Shown here in pieces: positions 45,706 through 54,208 of a stretch of 64,000 bases of DNA. Positions within the stretch are counted from its first letter, which is position 1. Every line of letters starts with the position of its first letter. Source of the DNA: Streptomyces cyaneus (GTDB lineage Bacteria > Actinomycetota > Actinomycetes > Streptomycetales > Streptomycetaceae); contig NZ_RQJW01000004.1 in the NCBI RefSeq assembly GCF_004028635.1, forward strand, positions 248,001 to 312,000. The letters run 5' to 3'. A model generated the notes under the pieces. The model was not told the origin of the DNA, made no database searches, and worked only from the letters and a program-made list of their open reading frames with translations. The translations under genes and the position numbers were made by a program.

Positions 45706-46625
45706 AGCTCATCTCCGTAGGCGGCGACGACGTCGGTGGGGTTCGTCCACGCCCGGTGGGAGGCGGGCGTGGCGGGGGAGGCGGCGTTCATGACCTCGTG
45801 GACGAGGCTGGGCAGAACGCTCGGGGACAGGCCCTTGACGCGATGCCGTTCGAGGGCGACCCGGAGATGGATGGGGGAGATCCCCTCGTCGAGCAGCTTG
45901 CGCACCTGTCCGCCGAGCTGGTTCAGGAAGGCATCCGGCGGGCGGTGGTTGCACGCCGCGACGTACTCGCCGAGGAGCTGCTTGGCCGAGACGGTGTCGG
46001 GCGCGAGGGCGCTTGCGCCCCCCGAAGGGGTATCTCCTAGATCCATGATCCTAGGTCCTAGATCCGGGCAGTGAGGCTTCACCGACGGCTCCGGGAATCC
46101 TCCGTGAGTCCTCACTGAGGGCTCCGTGTATCCGGCCTGACCTGCGACTTCGTCATCGGTGTCCGGATTCACTGCGGGCTCGCGCATCTCCCGTGAGCCC
46201 TCACGGAGGGCTTCGCGAGGCGGCAGTGAGGGCTCCGTGAAGCCGACCTGTGCGGCGCTCGGCCTGGCTCCGGCGGGAACGTCGTGGTGCGGGCAGGCCG
46301 GGAGGCGGCTCTTGCTCGGCCGGTTGATCTTCTGGTGCCGGCTCCAGGTGACGATGTGCAGGTACCGCTTGTCGTCCGGCCCCTTGTAGCGGCAGAGCAG
46401 CCCGGCGTCGGCGAGCTGGGCGAGGTCCGTCTCGACATCGGACGGGGTGTGCTCCGGGCGCAGCACCCACAACTGGCCCGCGATGATCGCGGCGTGGTCG
46501 CGGTGGCGGCCCTGGTCGTCGGCCTGGGTGAGCAGGCCGATGAAGGTGCGCTCCGCAGTCAGGGAGACGGCGGCCAAGGACTCGGAGACGAAGGCTTCGG
46601 GCTTGATGGTGCGGATTCGGGCCAA
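45702..46625 (-). CDS. Replication-initiator-like protein (phage O/DnaD type)
   Basis: 307 residues. The N-terminal winged-helix part begins MARIRTIKPEAFVSESLAAV and includes DLAQLADAGLLCRYKGPDDK. The middle, about 110-200, is a polar linker encoded by repeated DNA (GFTEPSL, GYTEPSV, GFPEPSV). The C-terminal helical domain (LLGEYVAACNHRPPDAFLNQ) resembles DnaD-like contacts. The gene is followed by a helicase loader, like the O-P pair of lambda. In that model it would bind repeats and recruit the loader. It is divergent from the XRE gene. Confidence 0.75.
   Translation of the reverse strand: MARIRTIKPEAFVSESLAAVSLTAERTFIGLLTQADDQGRHRDHAAIIAGQLWVLRPEHTPSDVETDLAQLADAGLLCRYKGPDDKRYLHIVTWSRHQKINRPSKSRLPACPHHDVPAGARPSAAQVGFTEPSLPPREALREGSREMREPAVNPDTDDEVAGQAGYTEPSVRTHGGFPEPSVKPHCPDLGPRIMDLGDTPSGGASALAPDTVSAKQLLGEYVAACNHRPPDAFLNQLGGQVRKLLDEGISPIHLRVALERHRVKGLSPSVLPSLVHEVMNAASPATPASHRAWTNPTDVVAAYGDEL
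46035..46239. repeat. Iteron-like repeats inside the initiator gene
   Basis: TCCTAGATCC occurs at 46035 and 46056 (21-bp period) with ATCCTAGG between. TGAGGGCTCCGTG occurs at 46116 and 46227. CCGTGAG-CC-CTCACGG is a palindrome at 46191-46206. The first cluster is A/T-rich for this genome. Repeats plus an easily melted patch within the initiator gene suggest a replication origin, as in lambda O. They also encode the repeated TEPS-type linker. Confidence 0.5.
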
Positions 46626-47097
46626 GAGGGGGGTGGTTCCTCACTCGGTTGCAGATGGGCGGGCACCCATTGCTCACCGTCGATGGGCGGTACGGGCTTC
46701 AGGGGTGGGGGAGTTGACTGGTTCTGCCGCGCGGGGCGCGTCGATGGCCACTCGCGCTTTCCGGGGGTGTCGTCAACATAGCCACACCCATGCGGCGCAA
46801 GTCCAGCCCTGTCCCGCGCAATCTCTCACGGCAGAAAGGCGCAGAGAAAGGAGTCGGGAAGGGGAGGTTGCAAAACTGTAGGGCACGATCGGCGGTTGAC
46901 GAAATAGTTGCCTTGGTTGCCGAGCCAGAAGCATCACATAGAGAAGCCGTTGACGCCCCGCCGAGAGGGAAGCTACAACACAACACCCCACGTCAGAGCA
47001 CTCGCAGAGTGGCAGTAGATGTACCGGATTTCGATACATCCCGACCTTCCGCGGTCGCTTACCCAGCCAACCGCGCGAGCGCAACATAGACGACGAT
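46626..47097. other. Divergent intergenic region, low GC, no convincing gene
   Basis: About 470 bases between the initiator gene (minus) and the XRE gene (plus). Base composition drops in 46860-47000. Open frames exist on both strands but lack ribosome sites and recognisable protein features. It probably holds the promoters for replication and regulator genes. Confidence 0.5.
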
Positions 47098-47118
47098 CGC
47101 CGGTTCACCAAACCGGCG
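47098..47118. promoter_or_regulatory. Operator CGCCGGTT-N5-AACCGGCG before the XRE gene
   Basis: A perfect 8-bp inverted repeat with a five-base spacer ends 22 bases before the preferred XRE start. The core CCGGTT-N5-AACCGG recurs at 47483-47499 upstream of xis-int. It is probably the autoregulatory site of the XRE repressor. Confidence 0.65.
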
Positions 47119-47119
47119 A

Positions 47120-47383
47120 ATGCGAGCTACAAATGGAGCCATGGCAGCACGACCCCTGGAAATCGGTCCGTACGGAATACGGGCCGCCCGCACCATCGAA
47201 ATCCTCCGCACGGAACGCGGCCTCGCTCAACGCGAACTCGCCGCCCATGTCACCGCCCTCGGCCGCCCGATGTCCAACACGATGCTGCCCCGCATCGAAC
47301 GCGCCCAACGCCGGTGCGACGTCGACGACCTAGTCGCTCTCGCCCAAGCCCTGGATGTCCCTCTCCTCACCCTGCTCCAGTGA
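47120..47383 (+). CDS. XRE-family transcriptional repressor
   Basis: 87 residues from ATG 47120, or 80 from ATG 47141 (MAARPLEIGPYGIRAAR), the more likely start because it leaves the operator outside the gene. A helix-turn-helix is clear: LRTERGLAQRELAAHV, then MSNTMLPRIERAQRRCDVDD and LAQALDVPLLTLL. It would act as the element's master switch, repressing itself and xis-int through the shared operator. Confidence 0.85.
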   Translation: MRATNGAMAARPLEIGPYGIRAARTIEILRTERGLAQRELAAHVTALGRPMSNTMLPRIERAQRRCDVDDLVALAQALDVPLLTLLQ

Positions 47384-47478
47384 TCGGCTCGTGAGGCGAG
47401 AAGCAGCCGACTCCTGCGTGTCCGGCCCCCTGCCCTGTCGGCTCGTGAGCTGAGTCTGCCGGGGGCTTATAGCACCCG

Positions 47479-47503
47479 ATCCCCGGTTACCGAAACCGGG
47501 GAT
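47479..47503. promoter_or_regulatory. Second copy of the CCGGTT-N5-AACCGG operator
   Basis: ATCCCCGGTT-ACCGA-AACCGGGGAT is a perfect 10-bp inverted repeat. It lies in the 540-base gap (47384-47922) between XRE and excisionase genes. An open frame in the gap, 47516-47803, has no convincing protein features. The palindrome could also act as a terminator for the XRE transcript. Confidence 0.6.
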
Positions 47504-47922
47504 TCTCCGGATGGTTTGAGGTGTCCAACGGGACCGACCCCTCTGTCCCACGTGGCTAGACGCGCCCCAACCCAACCAAGGGGGTACACGAAGTGCCTGC
47601 GCTTTCCCCGCGCTGCCGTACCGAAGAGCCGGCTGTCGCAGAGTTCCGCCCCCACTCCAGCGTCCTCCGACCGACCGTTTCGGCTCTTCCTCACGCCTTC
47701 AAGGCGTGAGCTCAGCCCGAGGCCCCGCCTGACAACGGCGCGGTTGCCAAACGCCTGCCCCGCACATCGCCAGCCCTCGTGCCCACGACGCGTCACGCCG
47801 TAACCGCTGACGCCTCGATGCCCTGGCAAGGCTGATTGGCCTTCTGCTGAACCGGCCTACAGCCCGGCTGCCGAATCGCCGGGCCACTCATCCCACCCCG
47901 CCTGCACCGCCAAGGACTCCCC

Positions 47923-48129
47923 ATGCCTGCCCGCTTGCTCTCCATACCCGCTGTCGCCGCCGCTCTGGACGTCGACCGCCGCACCGTCTACCGCTTCATC
48001 GCCGCCGGCGACTTGCCCGTCGTCGATCTCCGTACCGGGCCCGGACGTTCCCGCGTGCGTGTACCCGCTGCCGGTCTGGAGGAGTTCATCAGCAGCAGGA
48101 CCGTCATCCCGGCCATGGCCCGTCGCTGA
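47923..48129 (+). CDS. xis: Excisionase-like helix-turn-helix protein
   Basis: 68 residues with a MerR/excisionase-type winged helix: LLSIPAVAAALDVDRRTVYR, then AAGDLPVVDLR and a wing with RSRVRVPAAGLEEFI. It sits 48 bases upstream of the integrase. Excisionases bind arm DNA and bias integrase towards excision; the repeated TGACGCT sites near both ends are candidate binding sites. Confidence 0.85.
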   Translation: MPARLLSIPAVAAALDVDRRTVYRFIAAGDLPVVDLRTGPGRSRVRVPAAGLEEFISSRTVIPAMARR

Positions 48130-48177
48130 CCCACACCAGTTTCCGAATCCCTCGGCAGTCGAACAAGGAGTAGATCC

Positions 48178-49281
48178 ACGTACCTCCGGAAACTGGCATC
48201 CGGCAAGTGGCAGGCGACCGTACGCAACAGAGCGGGAGACCGGTTCAGCGAGTCGTTCCCCCTCAAAGCACAGGCCCGAGCCTGGGGCGCCGACATGGAG
48301 ACCCAGTTCGCTCGCGGCGCCCTGCGCGACCCGCGAGCGGGCGAGATCTCTTTCAGCGACTGGCACGACCGGTGGTGGAACGCCCGCATCGTCGAGCCCC
48401 ACACCTTGCGCGGCGACGCCTCCTCCATCAAGAACCATGTCCTGCCCTACTGGGAGGGCTGGGAGATGCGGGCCATCACCCGCATGGACATCCAGAGCTG
48501 GATCCGCGCCCTGGTGGAGAAGGGCGCGGGAGCCTCCGCGATCAAGAGGGCGTACAACCTGACGTCCTCCATGATGCGCGCGGCGGTCGACGACGACATC
48601 CTCGCGGTGAGCCCTTGCCGCAACATCGACCTGCCGGCCATCGCGGTCAAGCCGCCGCAGTGGTTCACGCTCGATCAGGCGCAGAGCATTCTGGACGAAC
48701 TCCCCACGCCCTGGCGGACGATGTGCTTGCTCGGCTTCTACACCGGGCTGCGCTGGGGCGAGCTCTCCGGCCTTCACCGCCACCGCATCGACCAGCGCCG
48801 CTCGCGCCTGTTCGTGGTGGAGGTGAACACCAAGAGCGGCATCAAGGAGTATCCGAAGAGCTCCAAGAGTCGTCGCGAAGTCCCCCTCCCGCCCCACGTC
48901 CTGGAGGCCCTCGAACGCCACATCCACCGGCTCGAACGGGACGCCGTGGTGTTCACCACCATCACCAAGGGTCGTGCCGGCCGCCTCCTCAGCGACAGCA
49001 ACTGGCGCACACAGACGTGGTGGCGGGCCGTCGATGGCGCCCGCTACTTCGACGGCGACGGCGAGCAAAAGCCTGTCCCGCACTACCCGCCGCACTCCAT
49101 GCGCCACACCAGCGCCTCATGGCTGGTCCAGAAGGGAGTCTCGCTCTACGAGGTCCAGCACCTCCTCGGTCACGAGAGCTTCCAGACCACCCAGCGCTAC
49201 GCCCACCTGCAGCCGGACGCGCACAAGGCGGTACTCGGAGCCTGGGAGCGTCTGGACGCGCCGTTGACCATTGCCGCATGA
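48178..49281 (+). CDS. int: Tyrosine site-specific integrase
   Basis: About 367 residues. The arm-binding N-domain (YLRKLASGKWQATVRNRAGD), the core-binding SAM-like domain (SFSDWHDRWWNARIVEPHT-like stretch) and the catalytic domain follow in order. Catalytic residues are GLRWGELSGL (Arg), HSMRHTSASW (His-x-x-Arg), LLGHES and the Tyr of TTQRYAHL. It would recombine the 19-bp cores. No ATG, GTG or TTG precedes the conserved N-terminus. ACG at 48178, seven bases after AAGGAG, is the best start, where relatives would have ATG. The first in-frame ATG (48295) would remove 39 residues of the N-domain. Confidence 0.9.
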   Translation, partial: TYLRKLASGKWQATVRNRAGDRFSESFPLKAQARAWGADMETQFARGALRDPRAGEISFSDWHDRWWNARIVEPHTLRGDASSIKNHVLPYWEGWEMRAITRMDIQSWIRALVEKGAGASAIKRAYNLTSSMMRAAVDDDILAVSPCRNIDLPAIAVKPPQWFTLDQAQSILDELPTPWRTMCLLGFYTGLRWGELSGLHRHRIDQRRSRLFVVEVNTKSGIKEYPKSSKSRREVPLPPHVLEALERHIHRLERDAVVFTTITKGRAGRLLSDSNWRTQTWWRAVDGARYFDGDGEQKPVPHYPPHSMRHTSASWLVQKGVSLYEVQHLLGHESFQTTQRYAHLQPDAHKAVLGAWERLDAPLTIAA

Positions 49282-49285
49282 ACGT

Positions 49286-49317
49286 CCTTTGCCCTGTCCT
49301 CCTGGACAGGGCGAAGG
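49286..49317 (+). terminator. Terminator after integrase
   Basis: CCTTTGCCCTGTCC pairs with GGACAGGGCGAAGG (one T-G pair) around a TCCT loop, five bases after the integrase stop. It ends the xis-int transcript ahead of the convergent cyclase operon. Confidence 0.75.
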
Positions 49318-49343
49318 TGTTTGTGTGTTTGTGGAGACGTCGG

Positions 49344-49592
49344 TCAGGGGCGCCGGTCGGTCGGCTCGTCTTTTCTCGGCGCGGCCAAGGGCGACTGCGC
49401 ACTGGATGCTTGGTCGGGTGCGGTGGCTTGGTGGCCGTGTAGTCGATAGACCATGTCGTCGGGACAACGGTCCAGGCGGGCCCGGCGCCAGGCGACGTCG
49501 TAGGACAGGGGTGTTGCGCTGCGCCGTTGAATGAACAGGGCTCGGAGGCTGGTCAGGGGTGCCAGCAGCATCCGCCACAGGGCGAGCTTCAT
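49344..49592 (-). CDS. Small unknown protein, last gene of the cyclase operon
   Basis: 82 residues. The ATG overlaps the preceding stop (ATGA), which is the main support for its being real. It has an amphipathic N-terminal helix (MKLALWRMLLAPLTSLRAL), a short YRLHG segment and a polar, probably disordered tail. No family was recognised. The first helix could associate with membrane. Confidence 0.5.
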   Translation of the reverse strand: MKLALWRMLLAPLTSLRALFIQRRSATPLSYDVAWRRARLDRCPDDMVYRLHGHQATAPDQASSAQSPLAAPRKDEPTDRRP

Positions 49593-50290
49593 GGGTGCGC
49601 CCTTCGGGGTGCTCCGTCAGACCCGGACATGCCCACTGCTGCGATGCCGCTGGGGAGACTGCCGCCGTTGAGAGCCTTAAGGGAGTCGGACAGCACGAGC
49701 ATGGCCTGCTGTCGCTTCTCGATGTTCGTGAACCCTTGGCCGACCTGCTCCCATTGCTGCAGGAGCGGGAACCACCAGCGGTCGCAGGAGCAGATCAGGC
49801 GCGCTAGGCGCTGGAGTTCGGCAACGTGCTCGTCGCCCAGGGCGCCGGGGGCGTGGTGTTCGAGTTGGTCCAGGACGACGAGGTCCGGGTGGTCGTAGAG
49901 GTTCTCCTTCAAGAAGCGCAGGCGGCGGACGCGTTGCTCGTCCGCTGCCCGCTGCGCCAGCAGCTCCTGTGCTGCGCTGGGCAGACCGAGAGTCGCCTTG
50001 ACGTTCAGCAGGCAGTAGTTCGGGGCACGGCGGGGCAGAGTGCCGAGAGCCGCGTTGACGACGTCCTGCGCGGCGGGCACGTCCGAGGCGCGCAAACGTA
50101 CCGCTGTCTCGGTCGCCGTGGCATGCACGGTGGCGCGTACCGTCTCCTCCACGCTGGGAGGCATCCGCCATAGTGGTCGCCAGGTGATTGTGTATAGGGC
50201 CTCGAAGGCGATGCCATCGGTGGCACTGGGCAGCAATCGTGGCTGGGCAGACCTGCTTGTACGGACGGCGCGGCGCCATGGCCACCTCAT
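49589..50290 (-). CDS. Unknown helical protein of the cyclase operon
   Basis: 233 residues, coupled by a four-base overlap to the 748-residue gene. The N-terminal 90 residues contain strand-like stretches (YTITWRPLWRMPPS, TVHATATETAVRLRA). The remainder is helical and charged (AADEQRVRRLRFLKENLY, LEHHAPGALGDEHVAELQRL, ending in Leu-rich helices). No motif or family was recognised. Tight coupling argues that it works in a complex with the product of the upstream gene. Confidence 0.7.
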   Translation of the reverse strand: MRWPWRRAVRTSRSAQPRLLPSATDGIAFEALYTITWRPLWRMPPSVEETVRATVHATATETAVRLRASDVPAAQDVVNAALGTLPRRAPNYCLLNVKATLGLPSAAQELLAQRAADEQRVRRLRFLKENLYDHPDLVVLDQLEHHAPGALGDEHVAELQRLARLICSCDRWWFPLLQQWEQVGQGFTNIEKRQQAMLVLSDSLKALNGGSLPSGIAAVGMSGSDGAPRRAHP

Positions 50291-52533
50291 ACGAGGTTCT
50301 CTTCGAGCGGGAAGACCGTGCGCACACGGCTGTCGACGAGGTGGTTGTAGAAGTCGTCGGCCACGCTGACACCCTCAACGGTGGAGATGCCGCGCAGCCC
50401 GCTCATGAACCTCCAGCCGGCCTCGAACATGTTGTGGCCCCGCAGCGCCGGCAGAAGCTGGTCGCGCAACTGCATATAGGCGCTGGGATCGTCGGCACAA
50501 GCACGGATCCAGTCCGTCAGACGCGAGGTGACCTCGGCGGCGGTCTCCGAAGAGGACAGCAGGTCGTGGACGCCGCGCTGTACGTCGATGTCCGTGGGAG
50601 GGGTGTCCACGAGCCACGGCGTGCCGTCGTGGCCGAGGGTCATCAATGCAAGGAAGGCCAGGGCGCCGCTGCGAGCGCAGGAGACCTTGCCCTGCTGCCA
50701 GCTCACGACTTCACCGGCCAGTCGCAGGGCGACGGTGGGGTGAAGGACCAGAGAGTCGAAGGCAGCCTGGACTTGGCCGATTACGGTGCCCCCGGTGTTC
50801 TTGTGCGCGACCCGGCGCAGGCGCACCATTGCCCGCTTGGCCAGAGAAGTGGCGACGGAGGAGTCCTCCAGGACGCGTCGGCACAGTGTAATCACCGCGG
50901 GCGCGTAACTCTCCTTCTCCGCCCATCCGTACAGCGCCTCCCACGCCAGGCGTCCCACGTGTTCGTTATGCACGGCACGTTCCATGACTGCACCAAGCAC
51001 CTTGGGATGACTGCTGCCGACCAGGCCGCCCAGTGTCGTGAGGTAGTCCACCGATCCGTGCCGCACGGTGAGCTCGGCCAACGCAGCCACTGCGTTGTCT
51101 TCCGGATCGGCGCTTTGAGCCGTCCCGACGAGCCAGGTCAGCAAGGGTTCACGCATGACGTCGTAGTTGTCCCAGACATACTCCAGCACGGCGCGTCCAT
51201 AAGCAGGCCGGTCGAAGACCACGGTGTCCTGCAGGTCGACTTCACCCCCGACATCCTGGATGCGCCGGCGCATTCCCCGTCCGGCCAGCGAACTGAGGGG
51301 CGGTGAGAATTTTGCTGCTGCGCCGGGAGCGTCGGGGGCGTCGCCGATGGCTTTCAGCAGAGCGGCCGCACTGCGCGCGACGACGGGCATGGGTGCCGTC
51401 TGCTGCACAGCTAGGGCCAGCAGCAGACAGCGGTCCTCCACGGTGAGTGAGGGGTTGTCGTGGGCGTACAGGCTGTTCATCTCGCCGAACCGGCCGTCGA
51501 GTTCGCCGCGCCAGTCGGTCAGAGCCGCGATGATGCGTTCTTCCAGCGTGGCCGGGGTTCCGCCATCGGAGACTGCCCGCACTCGCGACTGCTGGGAACC
51601 GACGTGGATATGTTCCTTCCAAGCCGTCACGGCGGAGTAGGCGGCCCGTACGGCGGCCACCGCCGTCAGTCCGCGCAAGGAAGCCGTGGCCTTGGGGAAG
51701 GAGCGAAGCGATGTGACCAGCTGTCCGTAGCCGTTGGCGTCCAGATGCGCCTCTACGACTTCCTGGGCATCGGGAGCCTCGTGCAGACGAACCACTTGGA
51801 TGCCGTCGCGATCGCTGAGACGGTGATCCTTCCACAGGTCCTGTGCCACGGTCAGCGCCAGATAGGAACCGCAACCCCGGAGGTGGGCGGCGTGTTCCGA
51901 CAGCGCGTCGAGGAAGTCGGCCGATACCTGATCTTTCTCCGGGTGCTTGAGGTCAAGCTGGTAGGCGTGCGCGATCTCCAGCGGCAGGCGTCCTTTGCTG
52001 GGGGTCTTCCAGTCTGCGTCCAACTTGACCAGGGTGGCGTCGTGAGCAGTGTGCTCGGCCAGAAGCCGCAGTGCGAGGGTTGTCGAGCCGTATGAGCGGG
52101 GCGCGACGATGATGATCACGGGCTGGTGGGGGCGGCTGGTGGCGGGATTGACGATCTGCTCCCAGATCGTGTTCCAGTGCGCGCTGCGAACGAACGGCTG
52201 ATCGAGCAGTCGCTCGCGACTTTGCTCGACGCCCTCCAGTAAGTCCTGCTTTCGGGTCTCAAGGATCAGCTGTTTGATGTGGTGGGCGACGACATCGGGG
52301 TTCCCATACACGTGTGTCGCCCGGTCCTGCGTTTCATGCACGCGATGCGCGGGCGAGGCGGCATCCGGTGGTAGGGGAGCGAGGGAAGGAGATGGGGCGT
52401 CAGGGGTCGCGTCCCGTCGGTCGGGAGCGCCGGATCCGGGGCGCAAGCGATGCAGCCAGCCGCCGGAGCCGTTGGAGTGGTTCTCGGTAGCTTCGCTGGT
52501 CGGTTGGATGGGGTCGAACGGCACGTCAGACAT
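50287..52533 (-). CDS. P-loop-like STAND-type protein lacking the Walker lysine
   Basis: 748 residues. About 95 N-terminal residues are disordered. A helix with HIKQLILETRKQDLLEGVEQ leads to VIIIVAPRSYGSTTLALRLL, which sits like a Walker A but has Ser where Lys is expected. SYLALTVAQDLWKDH occupies the Walker B position without the acidic pair. Helical regions fill residues 250-740 with HEAT/TPR-like pairs. It is probably a pseudo-NTPase that binds or scaffolds rather than hydrolyses. CTGGAG precedes the ATG. It is downstream of the cyclase and overlaps the 233-residue gene. Confidence 0.7.
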   Translation of the reverse strand: MSDVPFDPIQPTSEATENHSNGSGGWLHRLRPGSGAPDRRDATPDAPSPSLAPLPPDAASPAHRVHETQDRATHVYGNPDVVAHHIKQLILETRKQDLLEGVEQSRERLLDQPFVRSAHWNTIWEQIVNPATSRPHQPVIIIVAPRSYGSTTLALRLLAEHTAHDATLVKLDADWKTPSKGRLPLEIAHAYQLDLKHPEKDQVSADFLDALSEHAAHLRGCGSYLALTVAQDLWKDHRLSDRDGIQVVRLHEAPDAQEVVEAHLDANGYGQLVTSLRSFPKATASLRGLTAVAAVRAAYSAVTAWKEHIHVGSQQSRVRAVSDGGTPATLEERIIAALTDWRGELDGRFGEMNSLYAHDNPSLTVEDRCLLLALAVQQTAPMPVVARSAAALLKAIGDAPDAPGAAAKFSPPLSSLAGRGMRRRIQDVGGEVDLQDTVVFDRPAYGRAVLEYVWDNYDVMREPLLTWLVGTAQSADPEDNAVAALAELTVRHGSVDYLTTLGGLVGSSHPKVLGAVMERAVHNEHVGRLAWEALYGWAEKESYAPAVITLCRRVLEDSSVATSLAKRAMVRLRRVAHKNTGGTVIGQVQAAFDSLVLHPTVALRLAGEVVSWQQGKVSCARSGALAFLALMTLGHDGTPWLVDTPPTDIDVQRGVHDLLSSSETAAEVTSRLTDWIRACADDPSAYMQLRDQLLPALRGHNMFEAGWRFMSGLRGISTVEGVSVADDFYNHLVDSRVRTVFPLEENLV

Positions 52534-52587
52534 ACGAGTGCTCCAGGGTGAGTGTGGGAAGAGTGGGAGGGCGGAAGGCCAGGCGAC

Positions 52588-53403
52588 TCACCGCTGGCGG
52601 CGATCGATTCGCAGGGTGTCGATGCTGTTGGCGATCGTGGCGTCGCTGACCTGACCGTGGAACTGGAACGTGCCGCCGCTGCCGGAAACCGGTGTCACTG
52701 ACGCGTCGCTCGGCTGCGCGGTGGAGGAGGGAGCAGCGGCCGGTGATGCGGCGTCCGTGACGTAGGGGCGTACGGCCGGCCCGGTCAGGCCCGGCACATG
52801 AATCCGGCAAGGCTGCTCGAAGCCGGGCTTGTCGCTGACGCGGGCAACCGCCTCAAGGAAGTGGTGTGGGCCCAGATCCTGCGTGCGGCCCGCGTGCACG
52901 GTGCGCTGGTAGACGATCTCGGAGAGCGCGGCAGCAAGGAAGCCGCCACTGTCCTTCGCGGCGGACAGCGCCTGGCGGTTCGCCTGGCTGTCGAGCAGCC
53001 GGGTGGTGTCATTGATGGCGTCACCGCGGTGGTCGGGCAGGGACAGCGGGCCGACGTGCACACTGGCCCGCAGCCGCAGGACGGGACTACTGGCCAGCCG
53101 CTGCCGCTCGTAGCGCACCAGAGCCGCATCGAGCCGGCCGAGCAGCGGGTCCACGAGACGTGCCAGCACCGAGGGCGGGAACAGCAGGATCGCCCCGTCG
53201 CCACTGTCCTTGTAGCCGCCGGGGAGTTCCTGTGGGTCGGGCAGCTGACATTCGGCGAGCACAGTCGCCACGATGTCGTCCACGTCGCACCGGGCGGCGG
53301 CCATCTTCGCCTCGGGGATCTGGCTGTACTTCTCCATGTCGATCGCCACAAGGGCGAGTTCGGCGGGCACATCCAGGGGCTCTGCGTGCAGCGGCGCATC
53401 CAT
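52588..53403 (-). CDS. Class III nucleotidyl cyclase with C-terminal tail
   Basis: 271 residues from ATG 53403, chosen for AAAGGACG just upstream. Catalytic features of class III cyclases are all visible: metal Asp in ALVAIDMEKYSQ, substrate-type Lys and second metal Asp in YKDSGDGAILLF, RASVHVGPLSLPDHRGDA, and the transition-state Asn-x-x-x-Arg in INDTTRLLDS. It should convert an NTP into a cyclic mononucleotide; base preference cannot be read. A Ser/Ala/Pro linker ends in a beta-type tail (GGTFQFHGQVSDATIANSID). The neighbours are a CRP-type sensor and a Pycsar-type membrane effector. Confidence 0.85.
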   Translation of the reverse strand: MDAPLHAEPLDVPAELALVAIDMEKYSQIPEAKMAAARCDVDDIVATVLAECQLPDPQELPGGYKDSGDGAILLFPPSVLARLVDPLLGRLDAALVRYERQRLASSPVLRLRASVHVGPLSLPDHRGDAINDTTRLLDSQANRQALSAAKDSGGFLAAALSEIVYQRTVHAGRTQDLGPHHFLEAVARVSDKPGFEQPCRIHVPGLTGPAVRPYVTDAASPAAAPSSTAQPSDASVTPVSGSGGTFQFHGQVSDATIANSIDTLRIDRRQR

Positions 53404-53505
53404 TGAGCACCGTCCTTTCAGCACAGGCGGTCAGGGAAGTGCCCATGCTGATCGGGCGGGACGGCCGCCGCTGCCCAGTAGTGGGCACGCCTGAAGTGCG
53501 GCCCG

Positions 53506-54165
53506 TCACGCCTGCGTACGCGCGTGCAACTGAATCGAATGGATGTCGCGAACGAGGAGCCCACCGCTGGAGGTGGTGCGGACCCAGTCCTGCTCACGCC
53601 AGGGCTTGAGCGCGTTGACCACCGCGTTGCGGGAAGCGCCAATCATCTGAGACAGCTCCGTCTGGGTCAGACGCACGGCAAGATCCGAAGCCGAAGCGGA
53701 TGCGGCCTCGACCAGCCGCGACAGAGCCGATGCCAGACGCAGCGGCACAGACGCAGTGGCCAGTTCGAGCCGCACGGCCTCGGATTCCCTGACTCGGGCG
53801 ATGGCATGGCGCAGGAGCGGGGCCAGCAGATCATGCTCCTCAACGAACGTGAGGAAAGCGGCAGCCGGGATGATGCGGATCTGACAGGACTCGGCGGCGA
53901 TGACCGTGGCCGTGCGAGGCTGGGAGTCCAACACGGCCAGTTCACCGAGTAACTCACCGGCGCCGCGCACGGCAAGAAGCGTCCTTTCTCCGCAGACCCC
54001 GGCCAGGGTGATCAGCGTTGACCCGGACTCCAGCACGATCACGTGAGTTGCTGGATCTCCCTGCCGGAGCAGCACACTCCGAGCCGGCCTGACGCGCTGC
54101 GGTGCGAGCGCCTTCAGGCGTGCCCATAACTTGTCGCCGATCACCGTGGCATGCGGCTGATACAC
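53506..54165 (-). CDS. CRP/FNR-family cyclic-nucleotide-binding regulator
   Basis: 219 residues from GTG 54165, which follows AGGGGGA. The cyclic-nucleotide-binding domain (about 15-125) has the phosphate-binding cassette GELAVLDSQPRTATV with the canonical Glu and Arg, so ligand binding looks intact. The C-terminal winged helix reads LTQTELSQMIGASRNAVVNA. It would sense the cyclase product and regulate transcription, perhaps of this operon. It lies between the membrane effector and the cyclase, in the same direction. Confidence 0.9.
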   Translation of the reverse strand: MYQPHATVIGDKLWARLKALAPQRVRPARSVLLRQGDPATHVIVLESGSTLITLAGVCGERTLLAVRGAGELLGELAVLDSQPRTATVIAAESCQIRIIPAAAFLTFVEEHDLLAPLLRHAIARVRESEAVRLELATASVPLRLASALSRLVEAASASASDLAVRLTQTELSQMIGASRNAVVNALKPWREQDWVRTTSSGGLLVRDIHSIQLHARTQA

Positions 54166-54208
54166 GCGTCCCCCTGCTATGCGGCCCAAACACACTTAGG
54201 TGATCGTC

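Noticed and set aside
44912..45712. Long ATG-started minus-strand ORF over the DnaC-like gene
   Set aside because: Its product is Arg/Pro/His-rich shadow sequence. The frame carrying Walker A and B motifs is different and starts at CTG.
46790..47089. 99-codon ORF in the divergent region upstream of XRE
   Set aside because: No ribosome site, no recognisable domain, and it lies in what looks like a promoter region.
48207..49442. Long plus-strand ORF over the integrase
   Set aside because: Low-complexity Arg/Pro/Gly translation without motifs. The overlapping frame has all integrase catalytic residues.
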